This document shows, in pieces, positions 1 through 7,794 of a stretch of DNA of 12,153 nucleotides. The position numbers were made by a program, and so were the translations under genes. Within the stretch, counting starts at the first letter, position 1, and the number at the start of each line of letters is the position of its first letter. This DNA comes from Oscillospiraceae bacterium (GTDB lineage: Bacteria; Bacillota; Clostridia; Oscillospirales; Acutalibacteraceae), in assembly GCA_019422905.1 (NCBI GenBank), contig JAHZCM010000058.1, forward strand, positions 1 to 12,153. The letters are read 5' to 3'. The notes beneath the pieces were generated by a model. The model did not search any database. It was not told where the DNA came from and was given only the letters and a program-made list of their open reading frames with translations.

Positions 1-654
1 CGCTGCATCGAACGCCGCTTGCAGCGCCTCCACATCGTTTCCGGCGGCGCGAAGCACGTTCCAGCCAAACGCTTTCCAGCGGTCGCTCTGGCTCTCCTGC
101 CGCATGACCGCCTCCGTCGTGCCGGAGATCTGCAGGCCGTTCCGGTCCACCACCGCGCAGAGGTTCGAGAGCCCGTAATGGCCCGCCGCCATCGCGCCCT
201 CCCAGACAGAGCCCTCCGCCAACTCGCCGTCGCCCATGACGACGTACACGCGGTGCTTCTTGCCGTCCCGCTGCATGGCGAGCGCCATGCCCACGCCGAC
301 AGCCAGCCCGTGCCCGAGCGAGCCGGAATTCATCTCAATGCCGCTGACCTTGTTGTTCGGATGGCCGATATACCGGCTGCGGAACTGCGAGACGGTCAAA
401 AGGTCCTCCCTCGGGAAAAAGCCCTTGTCGCAGAGGACCGCATACAGCGCCTCCACCGAATGTCCCTTGCTCAGGATAAAGTGGTCGCGGTCCTGAGACG
501 GGAAGTTCTCCGGGGTAATATCCATCACCGCATTATAAAGGACGTTCAGGATATCGCACACGCTGAAATCCCCGCCGATGTGCCCCGTCCCGGCCCGGTA
601 CACCATGTCCAGAATATCCCGGCGCAGGGCAAATGATTTCGCCTGAAGATTCAT
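1..654 (-). CDS. Transketolase, N-terminal (thiamine diphosphate-binding) subunit, partial
   Basis: The reading frame is open from an ATG at 654 to the window edge, giving 218 residues; the 3' end lies outside. It matches the N-terminal half of split transketolases, which carries the thiamine diphosphate pyrophosphate-binding domain and works with a separate C-terminal subunit, normally the next gene. Visible motifs are TGHIGGDFS (residues 23-31), LSKGHS (61-66) and the ThDP/Mg motif starting GDGELAEGS at 141 and ending in VVDRNG (168-173), with Asp142 and Asn172 as expected metal ligands. The enzyme transfers two-carbon ketol units between sugar phosphates in the cytoplasm. Its start lies one base after the stop of the upstream isomerase, and its ribosome site sits inside that gene's last codons, so the two are translationally coupled. 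Whether it serves the general pentose phosphate pathway or a dedicated sugar route cannot be decided here; the linkage suggests a dedicated route. Confidence 0.93.
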   Translation of the reverse strand, partial: MNLQAKSFALRRDILDMVYRAGTGHIGGDFSVCDILNVLYNAVMDITPENFPSQDRDHFILSKGHSVEALYAVLCDKGFFPREDLLTVSQFRSRYIGHPNNKVSGIEMNSGSLGHGLAVGVGMALAMQRDGKKHRVYVVMGDGELAEGSVWEGAMAAGHYGLSNLCAVVDRNGLQISGTTEAVMRQESQSDRWKAFGWNVLRAAGNDVEALQAAFDAA

Positions 655-655
655 T

Positions 656-2065
656 TTACTCCCCCCTCAGATACGCCTTGATCTCCTCTTCGTTGTCGTC
701 GTACAAATCGGGTGTGACGCCGATATATTTGCAGGCCTCATACAGCACCGGCACAATGTCCTTGTGGATGCCCACACAGTGATGGATGTACGGCCCCTCG
801 ACGAGCTTCGCCTCGAGCCGCTTGATGTTTTCGACCTCGACCCAGAGATAGGTCCCCATGCCTTTAGGGCCGTCGATTCCTTTGGCGCGCCCCAGCAGCA
901 GGCTGTATGCCCCGTTGTCCCCGTCGAAGCGGCAAAGCGTCACGTCCCCGTGCTTCGCCTCGGCGGTGATTGCGCCGGGGTAGTCAAACGCGAGCGGGTA
1001 CGTGATGCACGGCTTACACGACGCGACGGAGATCGGCCACGGCCCGCAGTGCTGCAAAAGCTCGCCGTTCTCGACGTCCGGGTGCCGGATCGTCCAATCC
1101 GCAAAGAAGGAGCGTTTCTCCCCCATCGCCGCAGCCTCCGCCATGAGCGCCGTAATGGCCCCGTGGATGTCCGTCTCGCAGACAATCGGGATCCCCTTCT
1201 CGTTCAAAAGTGCGTTTGCCGCGCAGGGCATGATGCCCAGCTCATCCTGCAGCGCGTTCCAGCACTGGATGGCTCCCGCGCTGCAGTGATATTTCCGGAT
1301 CAGCCGTTCCATCGCGACGGCGAGCCCCGCCACATTCTGTAGCTGCTCGTCCGTGATCCGGATCTCCATGTGCTCCCGGCAATACGCGATCGTCTCCCGT
1401 ACCGCGTCCCCCTCGTCAATGGCTCTTTTGACCTCTGCCGTCAACTCCGGCAGCGGCACCGGCGAGAGCTCCACGCCGAATTTCTCGAGCAGCTCGCCCT
1501 CGTTGCACATCGTGGACCAGAAATCGAACGGCCGGGGGCCGATCTGCAAAATCCGAATGTGCCGGAAGGTCCGGACCACGTTGCACACCGCGAGAAAATC
1601 GCGCACGCCCCGCTCAAAGACCGGATCGCTCAGCCGGCAGTTCGTCAGGTATGTAAAGGGCACGCCGAACCGGCGCAGCACCTTGCCCGTCGCAAACAGG
1701 CCGCACTGGGTGTCGCGCAGGCGCACACCGTTCGGCTCCGGCCGCTCGTCGAGCGGGCCCCACAGCAGCACCGGCACCCCGAGATCCGCCGCAAGCCGCG
1801 CGCAGAGGTATTCCGTACCGAAATTGCAGTGCGCAAGCAGCAGGCCGTCCACCTTCGCCGCCCTGAATTTCTCGAGAATCCGCAGCCTATCGTTTTCGTC
1901 GTACAGCAGGCCCTCCTCGTTGATGTCGTCGATATCCACAAAGTCCACGCCCATGTCCCGCAGCTTACCGGCGGTCAGGTTCCGGTATTTTACCGCGTCC
2001 GGCGCGCTGAAAATGCTGCGCCGTGTGGGCGCGTACCCCAATCGGATGGTTGTTGCCATGGTCAT
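656..2065 (-). CDS. L-fucose/L-arabinose isomerase family protein
   Basis: This is a complete 469-residue protein of the fucose/arabinose isomerase fold, which interconverts aldoses and ketoses using a divalent metal. The metal site can be followed: CETDIHGA at 296-303 supplies the conserved Glu297, FADW at 321-324 an Asp (323), and HHCVGIH at 428-434 the C-terminal His. The N-terminal part has the Rossmann-like pattern of the family (VDGLLLAHCNFGTEY, 72-86). It is shorter than E. coli FucI (about 590) and close to AraA (about 500). The substrate cannot be assigned from sequence alone. The start at 2065 follows an AAGGA-type ribosome site by 4 nt; the ATG two codons later (2059) has 10 nt spacing and is an alternative. 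It lies 18 nt after the broken lacI and one base before the transketolase, so it is operonic. No lesion is visible, unlike several neighbours. Confidence 0.88.
   Translation of the reverse strand: MTMATTIRLGYAPTRRSIFSAPDAVKYRNLTAGKLRDMGVDFVDIDDINEEGLLYDENDRLRILEKFRAAKVDGLLLAHCNFGTEYLCARLAADLGVPVLLWGPLDERPEPNGVRLRDTQCGLFATGKVLRRFGVPFTYLTNCRLSDPVFERGVRDFLAVCNVVRTFRHIRILQIGPRPFDFWSTMCNEGELLEKFGVELSPVPLPELTAEVKRAIDEGDAVRETIAYCREHMEIRITDEQLQNVAGLAVAMERLIRKYHCSAGAIQCWNALQDELGIMPCAANALLNEKGIPIVCETDIHGAITALMAEAAAMGEKRSFFADWTIRHPDVENGELLQHCGPWPISVASCKPCITYPLAFDYPGAITAEAKHGDVTLCRFDGDNGAYSLLLGRAKGIDGPKGMGTYLWVEVENIKRLEAKLVEGPYIHHCVGIHKDIVPVLYEACKYIGVTPDLYDDNEEEIKAYLRGE
659..667 (-). promoter_or_regulatory. 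Ribosome binding site of the transketolase subunit, inside the upstream gene
   Basis: On the minus strand the sequence AGGGGGGAG is followed by the isomerase stop TAA, one A, then the transketolase ATG. The Shine-Dalgarno site therefore overlaps the last codons of the isomerase. This fixes the transketolase start at 654 and implies coupled translation of the two genes. Confidence 0.75.
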
Positions 2066-2083
2066 CTCTTCCTTTCTGTATTT

Positions 2084-3072
2084 TCACACGCGCAGGTCCC
2101 GGACGCTGCCGCGCTCTATATAGGTATTGCAGACCTGAATTTTTGTTTTTACGCCCGTATCCTTTTTCAGAACCTCAACGAGCCTGCATACGGCGAGGCG
2201 GCCCATCTCTTCCTTCGGAACCTGAATCGTGCTCAGCGGCGGATACGAAACCGCCCCGAAGGGCAGATCGTCAAAGCCGATAACGGAAATATCATCCGGC
2301 ACGATATAACCGCATTCGCAGAACGCGCGCATGGCGCCCAGCGCGATCATATCGTTATCCGCAAAAAAGGCGGTCGGCAGCTCCATGCCGTTTTCCAGCA
2401 GAAACAGCATATCGGCATAAGCTCCTTCCATACCGGGCGTCAGGGCAAAACAGAATTTCGGGTCTACCTTCAGTCCGGCTCCCGCCAGCGCGCGACGGTA
2501 ACCCTCCTCCCGGTAAAAGAAATTCTTGATGCGCACGCTCCCGTACAGGTAACCGATTTTCTCATGCCCCTTGCGGATCAGGCGTTTCACCGCGCTGCAC
2601 ACGGAATCCGTATTGCTGATCAGCACGGAATCAAACACCATTTCCTCGAACCAGTTGTCCAGCACCACAATCGGCGCGCGGGCGGATTCAAACGGCTTGA
2701 TGTCCTCCTCCTGCATCTCCGTGGCCAGAAGGAGGATCGCCGAGCTGGAATCGTTGAGAATCTGGCTGCGGACCGATTCAAAATCGGGGTCGCGGCAATC
2801 CAGATTGCAGATAACGGTCTTATAGCCGGCACTGCGGGCCTCCGCCTCCACGCCCGCAATCAGCGCGGAGAAGAACGGCGTATCGGACACGATCTTTCCG
2901 TCCCGCTTGTAAATGACGAAATTGATGTTATTGATTTTCGCGCCGCCGAAATACCCGTACTCACGCGCTCGGCCGTTTCCCGGCTTACGCCCCGCTTGTT
3001 GTTCAGTGCATTGGATATGGTAGCCGGTGAAAGCCCCGTCATTTCGCTGATCGTCTTAAGACTTATCTTCAT
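2084..3072 (-). pseudogene. LacI-family transcriptional regulator, frameshifted after the DNA-binding domain
   Basis: A LacI gene is present in two frames. From ATG 3072, behind GAGGAAA with 5 nt spacing, it reads a normal helix-turn-helix (MKISLKTISEMTGLSPATIS, then NALNNKRGVSRETAERV). It then leaves frame and stops near 2860, giving a 70-residue product. The rest continues one frame away, from EYGYFGGAKINN at about 2962 to the stop at 2084, with typical ligand-domain motifs: DTPFFSALIAG, FFADNDMIALGAM, VPDDISVIGFDDLPF and LSTIQVP. Between ERV and EYGY this family, including the intact LacI at 8019, has five residues; here there are none and the frame is shifted by one. This fits a loss of about 16 nt at 2962/2963. 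The gene sits inside the operon, 48 nt after the esterase and 18 nt before the isomerase. A truncated product would keep the HTH but lose effector binding and dimerisation. Assembly error is the alternative. Confidence 0.85.
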
Positions 3073-3120
3073 ATATTTCCTCGCCGAAGTCTGTACGCCG
3101 CGGCTCTGCGGCACAACAAT

Positions 3121-4730
3121 TTATGCGTTTATTTTCATACTGTTCAAGGTTCCGTTATACTTCTCCATGACCTCACGCTCCTCCCGGTCGGGATCCTCCT
3201 CGACGGTGAAAGCATCGTCAAACACAGCCGTTCTTTTGGTCTCCAGGTCAAATTCCGGCCACTGAAAGTCCGGTGTGGAAGGATTGCCCGTGCGGGCAAA
3301 CTGAGCCCACATGGCCGACGTCTTTTTGGAGTACGCTTCCAGAGAATCATACGGAACTATGCGGAAAAACAACGGTGTGTCAAAGGTATGCCATGCGTAT
3401 TTTACACCTAGCAGATAATTGTGCGGCACATCCAGCCGGTTGAAATACCGGTAAACCGGCGCCCCGCCGTCTTTGGCTTTGCCGCAGGCCATATAATAGG
3501 CATTCTGCGTCAGGCCGCCTCCGCTGGAGCAGATCTTGAGAAGAAGATGCCCCGCATCGTCGTTCTTCCTGTTGTTGGCCCTGAACACCTCCAAAATCTC
3601 ATCTACGTTACGCGCATCGATATCGATGCCGAACGAGGGCGCCGTTTCCAGGAGCTTTTCCCGCAGGTTTTCCGGCGTGACCCCTTGGGCCGCCTCGCCG
3701 CGGAACGCAGCCATTTCATCCTCAGACGACCCGACCATGACCGGGATATCCCGCGCGCATTCCGGCACCGCAAAGGGTTTGTCCGCCCGCATAATGACAA
3801 TATCGTCCGCGGCAGGACCATACGGCAGCCCCTCTCCAAACCGCTTTCCCGCGCCTGCCATCAGCAGCGCATCAGCGGGCAGGGCCAGGAGCTTTTCAAT
3901 CACATCGGGATCTCCCTTGATGCCCAGCTTTTCCAAAAGCGTATCCGTAATCTTTGCGGCATCCTCCACGGTAACCAGTCCGGGAGATCCCGCTCCGCTT
4001 TCCACGATCGCCCTTTTGAACAACCCGCGGGCACTGGGCATACTCATGATATGGCAGACCTTACTGCCGCCGCCCGATTCCCCGCAGATGGTGACGTTGT
4101 CGGGGTCCCCGCCGAACAGCGCTATGTTGTCGCGCACCCATTCCAGCGAAAGCTTTAAATCCAGAAGGCCGGCATTGGCCGACGTCGCATATTTTTGATC
4201 GATATGCCCCAGATAAAGGTACCCCATTACGTCCAGTCTGTGATTGACCGAAACCATGACAAGGTCCTGCTCCCGCACGAACCGGTCGGCTCCCAGTGCT
4301 TCCGAACCGGAATTGGACGAATAGCCGCCGCCGTGAAATACACCATAACGGGCCGCTTTTTGCCGTCAAGCCCCGGTGTGAGCACATTGAGATACAGGCA
4401 GTTTTCGCTGCGCTTCTCATACTGCACGCCGAAATTCTCAGGGTGACCGCCGCCGCTCCAATAGAAGCCAAACGCCTCGGATTCTGCTATCGATTCGCCC
4501 AACTGGATCGAGATATTCCCGTTGCGGGTACAGTCATAAACGCCCTCCCACGGTTTCATCGGCTCCGGCGGCAGGAATCTCCGCTCCCTGTCGCAGCGGC
4601 CCCCGTAAGGGATACCGTGGAAAATAGCGATTTTGTCGCGGTTCTCCCCTATGATTTTCCCGTTTGCGGTATGTACGAGCGGATATTTCTCCTCCACTGT
4701 ACCGAAAACAGAATCTCCATACTTTGCCAT
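3121..4730 (-). pseudogene. Type-B carboxylesterase with a one-base frameshift at the HGGG oxyanion motif
   Basis: A full-length type-B carboxylesterase (alpha/beta hydrolase; hydrolyses carboxylic esters) is split over two frames. The first runs from ATG 4730 (HGIPYGG, ENCLYLNV, KRPVMVYF) and leaves frame after VYF. The second continues FVREQDLVMVSVNHRLDVMG to the stop at 3121. Adding one C between 4335 and 4336 turns TTCACGG into TTCCACGG and restores FHGGGYSSNSGSEALGAD, the expected oxyanion-hole motif, so the gene is about 536 residues, normal for the family. In the restored protein the catalytic Ser is in GESGGG (about 219), the acid in GSSEDEM (Glu about 339) and the His in YAWHTFDTP (about 448). 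There is no signal peptide, so it would be cytoplasmic and act on an imported ester. As read, no active enzyme is made. It may be a true one-base deletion or a sequencing error in a CC pair. Confidence 0.88.
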
Positions 4731-4749
4731 AGCGCATCACCTTTCTTTT

Positions 4750-4758
4750 ATTATACCA
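4750..4758 (-). promoter_or_regulatory. Extended -10 promoter upstream of the esterase
   Basis: The minus strand reads TGGTATAAT, a perfect -10 box with the TGn extension, 19 nt before the esterase start and followed by the ribosome site AAGGTGAT. The -35 position 17 bp upstream (ATGCAC) is poor, which extended -10 promoters tolerate. The predicted leader is only about 12 nt. It lies in the 94-bp gap after the TIM-barrel isomerase and could start a second transcript covering esterase, lacI, isomerase and transketolase. Confidence 0.55.
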
Positions 4759-4824
4759 CACCTCGCGTACCCGTGCATCCTTTTTCGGATTTTTCTTGAA
4801 GCTCTCCGGGCCGCATTCCTCCGC

Positions 4825-5664
4825 TCACCAGAACGTGCGGATAAATTCGGCATCCTCCCGCATGACCTGCACACGATCGGTATAGAAGCAATCCCGTTCC
4901 AGAATGAACGCCTTTGCGCCGCAGCTTTCCGCCGTTTCCATGATTCCCTGCAGGTTAAATACATAATCCTTCATTGGTCCCTGCGCCGGCGCCACGTGCT
5001 TCATGATCTCGCCTACATCCGCCATAGACGGCGGTGCCACCTGTTTTGCGCCGGGGTCCTTGCTGCCGAATCCCAGCTTCCTCGTATTCATGGCGTCCGT
5101 GCCGAAAATCTTAGTGGCGGGCTTTACATGCACAAGCTCCACACGCCCCGCGTATTTGCGGATAAGATATGCGCAATCGACGCCGGCGATCGACGCCCAC
5201 CCGATATCCAGCTTGAAGCTGACAAGGTCCGGATCCGTATTTTTCGCAACCGTCTCCCAGCAATACTCGCCGTCTTTTTCGTTGAACATGAACTCGCCCG
5301 TATGGTTGTGCGTGACCGCCTTAAAGCCGTACGGCTTACAGAGCTTTCCCAGCGCGTTGAGCTGCTCCGCCGTCCACAGCGCCGAATCGCGGTCGTTATA
5401 CCCCTCTTCGCCGCCGATAAAGCGGACGCCGAGCGCCTGCATGAGATCGATATTTTGCAATTCGCCCGCAGCATTTACGTTTTTCTGTCCCTCGATCAAT
5501 TTCAGGTTTTCGGTTTTCAGGAGCCTTACCGCTTCCGCATCCACCGGTCGGGTCAGCTCCACCCCCTGGAATCCCAATTCCTTTGCGATCCGCAGTTGCT
5601 CAGCAAAAGAAGGCACATCGTTTCCGAATCCAAAGTTATACAGCATCAAATACAAATCTTTCAT
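4825..5664 (-). CDS. Sugar phosphate isomerase/epimerase (xylose-isomerase-like TIM barrel)
   Basis: This complete 279-residue protein belongs to the AP-endonuclease-2/xylose isomerase-like TIM-barrel family (IolE/IolI-type), metal-dependent isomerases or epimerases of sugars and sugar derivatives. Motifs in order are GFQGVELT (31-38, Glu36), VTHNHTGEF (117-125), FKLDIGWA (150-157, Asp153), VELVHVKPA (175-183, His179) and FILERD (253-258, Glu256); these are the usual metal and acid/base positions. I chose ATG 5664 because GGAGGA lies 9 nt before it; an in-frame start at 5688 lies upstream of that site and is unlikely. It follows the broken oxidoreductase by 78 nt on the same strand. IolE-like dehydratase, tagatose/psicose 3-epimerase-like and ketose isomerase roles are all possible, so the substrate is open. 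No lesion is visible. Confidence 0.88.
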   Translation of the reverse strand: MKDLYLMLYNFGFGNDVPSFAEQLRIAKELGFQGVELTRPVDAEAVRLLKTENLKLIEGQKNVNAAGELQNIDLMQALGVRFIGGEEGYNDRDSALWTAEQLNALGKLCKPYGFKAVTHNHTGEFMFNEKDGEYCWETVAKNTDPDLVSFKLDIGWASIAGVDCAYLIRKYAGRVELVHVKPATKIFGTDAMNTRKLGFGSKDPGAKQVAPPSMADVGEIMKHVAPAQGPMKDYVFNLQGIMETAESCGAKAFILERDCFYTDRVQVMREDAEFIRTFW

Positions 5665-5742
5665 TGTTACTTCTCCTCCCGTATACATTTAAAAACAGAT
5701 GGTCGCATACGGTCCGGGCCGCCGCGATCCTCCGTTGCTTTT

Positions 5743-6807
5743 TCAATACTCGAAACACGCTTCCGCACTGCTTCCCACAAAGCCGGCAGGCAGCGCGGCA
5801 GGGCGCAGCGGGTGGGTTGTCATCGTATAGACCTCTCCCGTCTTTGTCGAGACCTCTGTGCCGTGAATGATCTCCAGCGCATGCAGCCCCAGCTCGGCAG
5901 AGCAGCGGTGCGGTCTGTTTTTGAGGATCGCCCACGCCATGTCCGCCACGCCGATGCCCCTTCGGCTGGTTCTCCAGTACGCCGCCAGGAAATCGGCCGG
6001 GTCATCCGCCGGCGCGCCAAAAGCGCGTTCTTCCCCTGAGAAGCCGTGCGTCAGCGGCATGTTCACAAAGCTGCTTTGACCGCTTCTCAGCAGCTTTACG
6101 GGGCCGCCGAAGGTATTCGGATCCGGGCAGATCAGAATGCCGTCCGTGCCGTAGACCGTGATGCCACAGTCCTCGTCCTTCACGCTGCTCGAATCCGTCG
6201 CCATGAGGCATCCGAATACTCCGCTTTCAAATTCCAGCGCCGAAAGCATACGGTTTACATCCTCCGTATACGGGATCTCTTCCCTGTAATGCGCATGCAT
6301 GGGATGCGTGAAGAATTTCTTGTCGTGCACGGCAAAGCCCGATACGCGCCGGACCGGCCCGAACATATTGACCATCGCATGGATATAGTAGCCTCCCATA
6401 TCGAACGGGATCGTTCCCCCATCGTTCACAACGAAGCTGGGCGGGGAAGGCTCTGCGGCGGTATCAACCGCATAATTACGCACGATCGTCGCCCGCACCA
6501 TCAGCGGTTTGCCGATGAAGCCGTCGCCGATCAGCTTGCGGCAGGTCTGATACCCTGCGCCGAGGAACGTATCCGGCGCCGCTCCCAACCGCAGCCCCTT
6601 CGATTTCGCGAGCGCATACAGCTTTTGGGCGTCCTCAAAATTTGTCGCCAGCATTTTTTCGCTCTGGACATGCTTTCCCGCCTCGAGCACCAGCTTCGTC
6701 ACCTCAAAATGGCTTTTGGGATAGGTTGTGTTTACGACGATCTGAATCTCCGGATCCGCAAAAATCTCCTCATTGGTCATCTGCCGGATCTTATACTGCT
6801 CTGCGCG
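5743..6807 (-). pseudogene. Gfo/Idh/MocA-family oxidoreductase remnant lacking the NAD-binding N-terminus
   Basis: The frame carries most of a Gfo/Idh/MocA dehydrogenase. From the first in-frame ATG (6780) 345 residues remain, with ADPEIQIVVNTTYPKSH (8-24), QSEKML (40-44, the EKP region with Met for Pro), GGTIPFDMGGYYIHAM (121-136, with the usual Asp and His) and the C-terminal RPAALPAGFVGSSAEAC. The N-terminal GxGxxG dinucleotide fold, about 55 residues, is missing. Family-like sequence (RAEQYKIRQ) continues upstream of that ATG up to a TAG at 6808-6810, where the DNA switches to the hydrolase gene. There is no ribosome site at 6780; the sequence before it is GATCCGGCAG. The gene has therefore lost its 5' end in a deletion and should not bind NAD(P). 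It would have oxidised or reduced a sugar or cyclitol in the pathway. Confidence 0.85.
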
Positions 6808-7630
6808 CTACGCGCTTCTTTCCGGAATGATAGGGAACCGGAGCGCCCATCATACTACCCTGCGGCACGCACGGGTAATCGGAGTCAAACATATGGGGGC
6901 GCGCGTAGCTGTTGATGGGAGCCAACTGGTTGCCGCAGCCCGCAGCCAAATAACCGTCAAATAACGGACCTTCTTCCGTGTTCTCCGGAAGGAACGCAAA
7001 CGACCGCACGATACGGGTTATGTAGCTGCCGGACTGGCTCCAACCAAGAAGATACAAATAATTCCTGCCGTATTCCCGTATCGGATTGAGCGGATCATCC
7101 TTTCGCAAAAGCTTTGCCAGATCGACCTGCATATCCCAGAACAGTCCACTTTCAAACTGAGGCAGGAAACCGAATCTGCTGTTTTTTATCTCTTCAGGAT
7201 ATTCGCGCTCCGGCGTTGGATTCGACCAGTTGATCGCGGCGTATCGATCGGGATCGAACATCTTCAGGGCCTCTACAACATGCCCCTTGCTGGTAATGCC
7301 GATGTAAATATCCCCGTTTCTGGTCATATACGGCCAGCTGTTCACCCACATGCGGTCAATATCCATCAGCGCAGAGGCATTCAGGATCTCAATCACCACA
7401 TTACCGCTGAACCTCGCCGGATCGACCGGCCTGCGCACGAGCAGCCGCGTCGTATACGGCGCATCCGCATAAGCGATTCGCTCGCCGTCCCCCTCATACA
7501 CATTCGCCGTACCGGACATAAAATACTCGTCCTCGACATAGCCGAGCTCATGCAGCCTGCATTTGAAATTGGCTGAGATGAACGGATACGATTGCTTCGT
7601 CGTTGCCACATGCTCCATCTTTGTAATCAC
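6791..7630 (-). pseudogene. Alpha/beta hydrolase domain protein (Abhydrolase_10-like), C-terminally truncated
   Basis: The frame gives 279 residues resembling the N-terminal two-thirds of alpha/beta hydrolase domain proteins of about 450 residues: PYTTRLLVRRPVDPARFSG (58-76), VVIEILNAS (78-86), GDIYIGITSKG (106-116) and the nucleophile elbow YLLGWSQSGSY (193-203, Ser198). After about residue 270 it runs into RVARRAV and a stop at 6791, overlapping the oxidoreductase remnant. The C-terminal part with the catalytic His is absent, so it is probably inactive. The start is a GTG at 7630, 10 nt after AGGGAGG. A better placed ATG at 7637 is out of frame by one. It is the first gene after the divergent promoter and likely heads the operon. 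It would have hydrolysed an ester, but its substrate is unknown. Confidence 0.8.
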
Positions 7631-7680
7631 AACCCATTTGCCTCCCTAATAAAATTTTCCAACCTCTCTTTCACTGTGTG

Positions 7681-7762
7681 CTCACTAAATAAATTTTAGA
7701 AAATATTTTAGTTAAATTTTTAAATTATTTAGCGAATTCCATGTGAAATTTTATTTGGTGAG
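7681..7762. repeat. Imperfect inverted repeat, candidate operator pair
   Basis: The left arm at 7681-7696 is CTCACTAAATAAATTT. The right arm at 7746-7762, read on the other strand, is CTCACCAAATAAAATTT. They differ by one substitution and one extra A. Arm centres are about 65 bp apart, close to six helical turns. The right arm covers the predicted start site of the cluster and the left arm lies in the leader, so two bound repressors could block or loop the promoter. The intact LacI at 8019 is the obvious candidate ligand; this is inference. Confidence 0.5.
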
Positions 7763-7765
7763 ATC

Positions 7766-7794
7766 ATATTATCGCATTCTCATTAAAAAGTCAA
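7766..7794 (-). promoter_or_regulatory. Promoter of the minus-strand catabolic cluster
   Basis: The minus strand has a -35 box TTGACT (7794-7789, five of six consensus bases) and a -10 box TAATAT (7771-7766) separated by exactly 17 bp. Transcription should start near 7759, inside the right arm of the inverted repeat, and run about 130 nt to the hydrolase start. This is the best sigma-A-like promoter in the window. Confidence 0.6.

Noticed and set aside
1370..3265. Very long plus-strand open frame (631 codons) opposite the isomerase and lacI
   Set aside because: It is antisense to two recognised gene families, shows no domain pattern, and has the His/Arg/Gln-rich make-up expected of a mirror frame in GC-rich codons.
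4330..4342. Programmed ribosomal frameshift in the esterase
   Set aside because: There is no slippery heptamer or run at the site, and a single missing C fully explains the break by restoring HGGG.
4751..4816. 21-residue minus-strand frame behind GGAGGA in the gap before the esterase
   Set aside because: The ribosome site is only one base from the ATG and the frame ends in the -10 box; it looks like chance, though a leader peptide cannot be fully excluded.
4633..6039. Plus-strand open frame of 468 codons opposite esterase, isomerase and oxidoreductase
   Set aside because: It spans several genes of the other strand and gives Arg/His-rich sequence with no recognisable fold or ribosome site.
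7548..7637. 29-residue frame from the well placed ATG before the hydrolase
   Set aside because: It is short, overlaps the hydrolase coding sequence and resembles nothing; treated as a start-site oddity instead.
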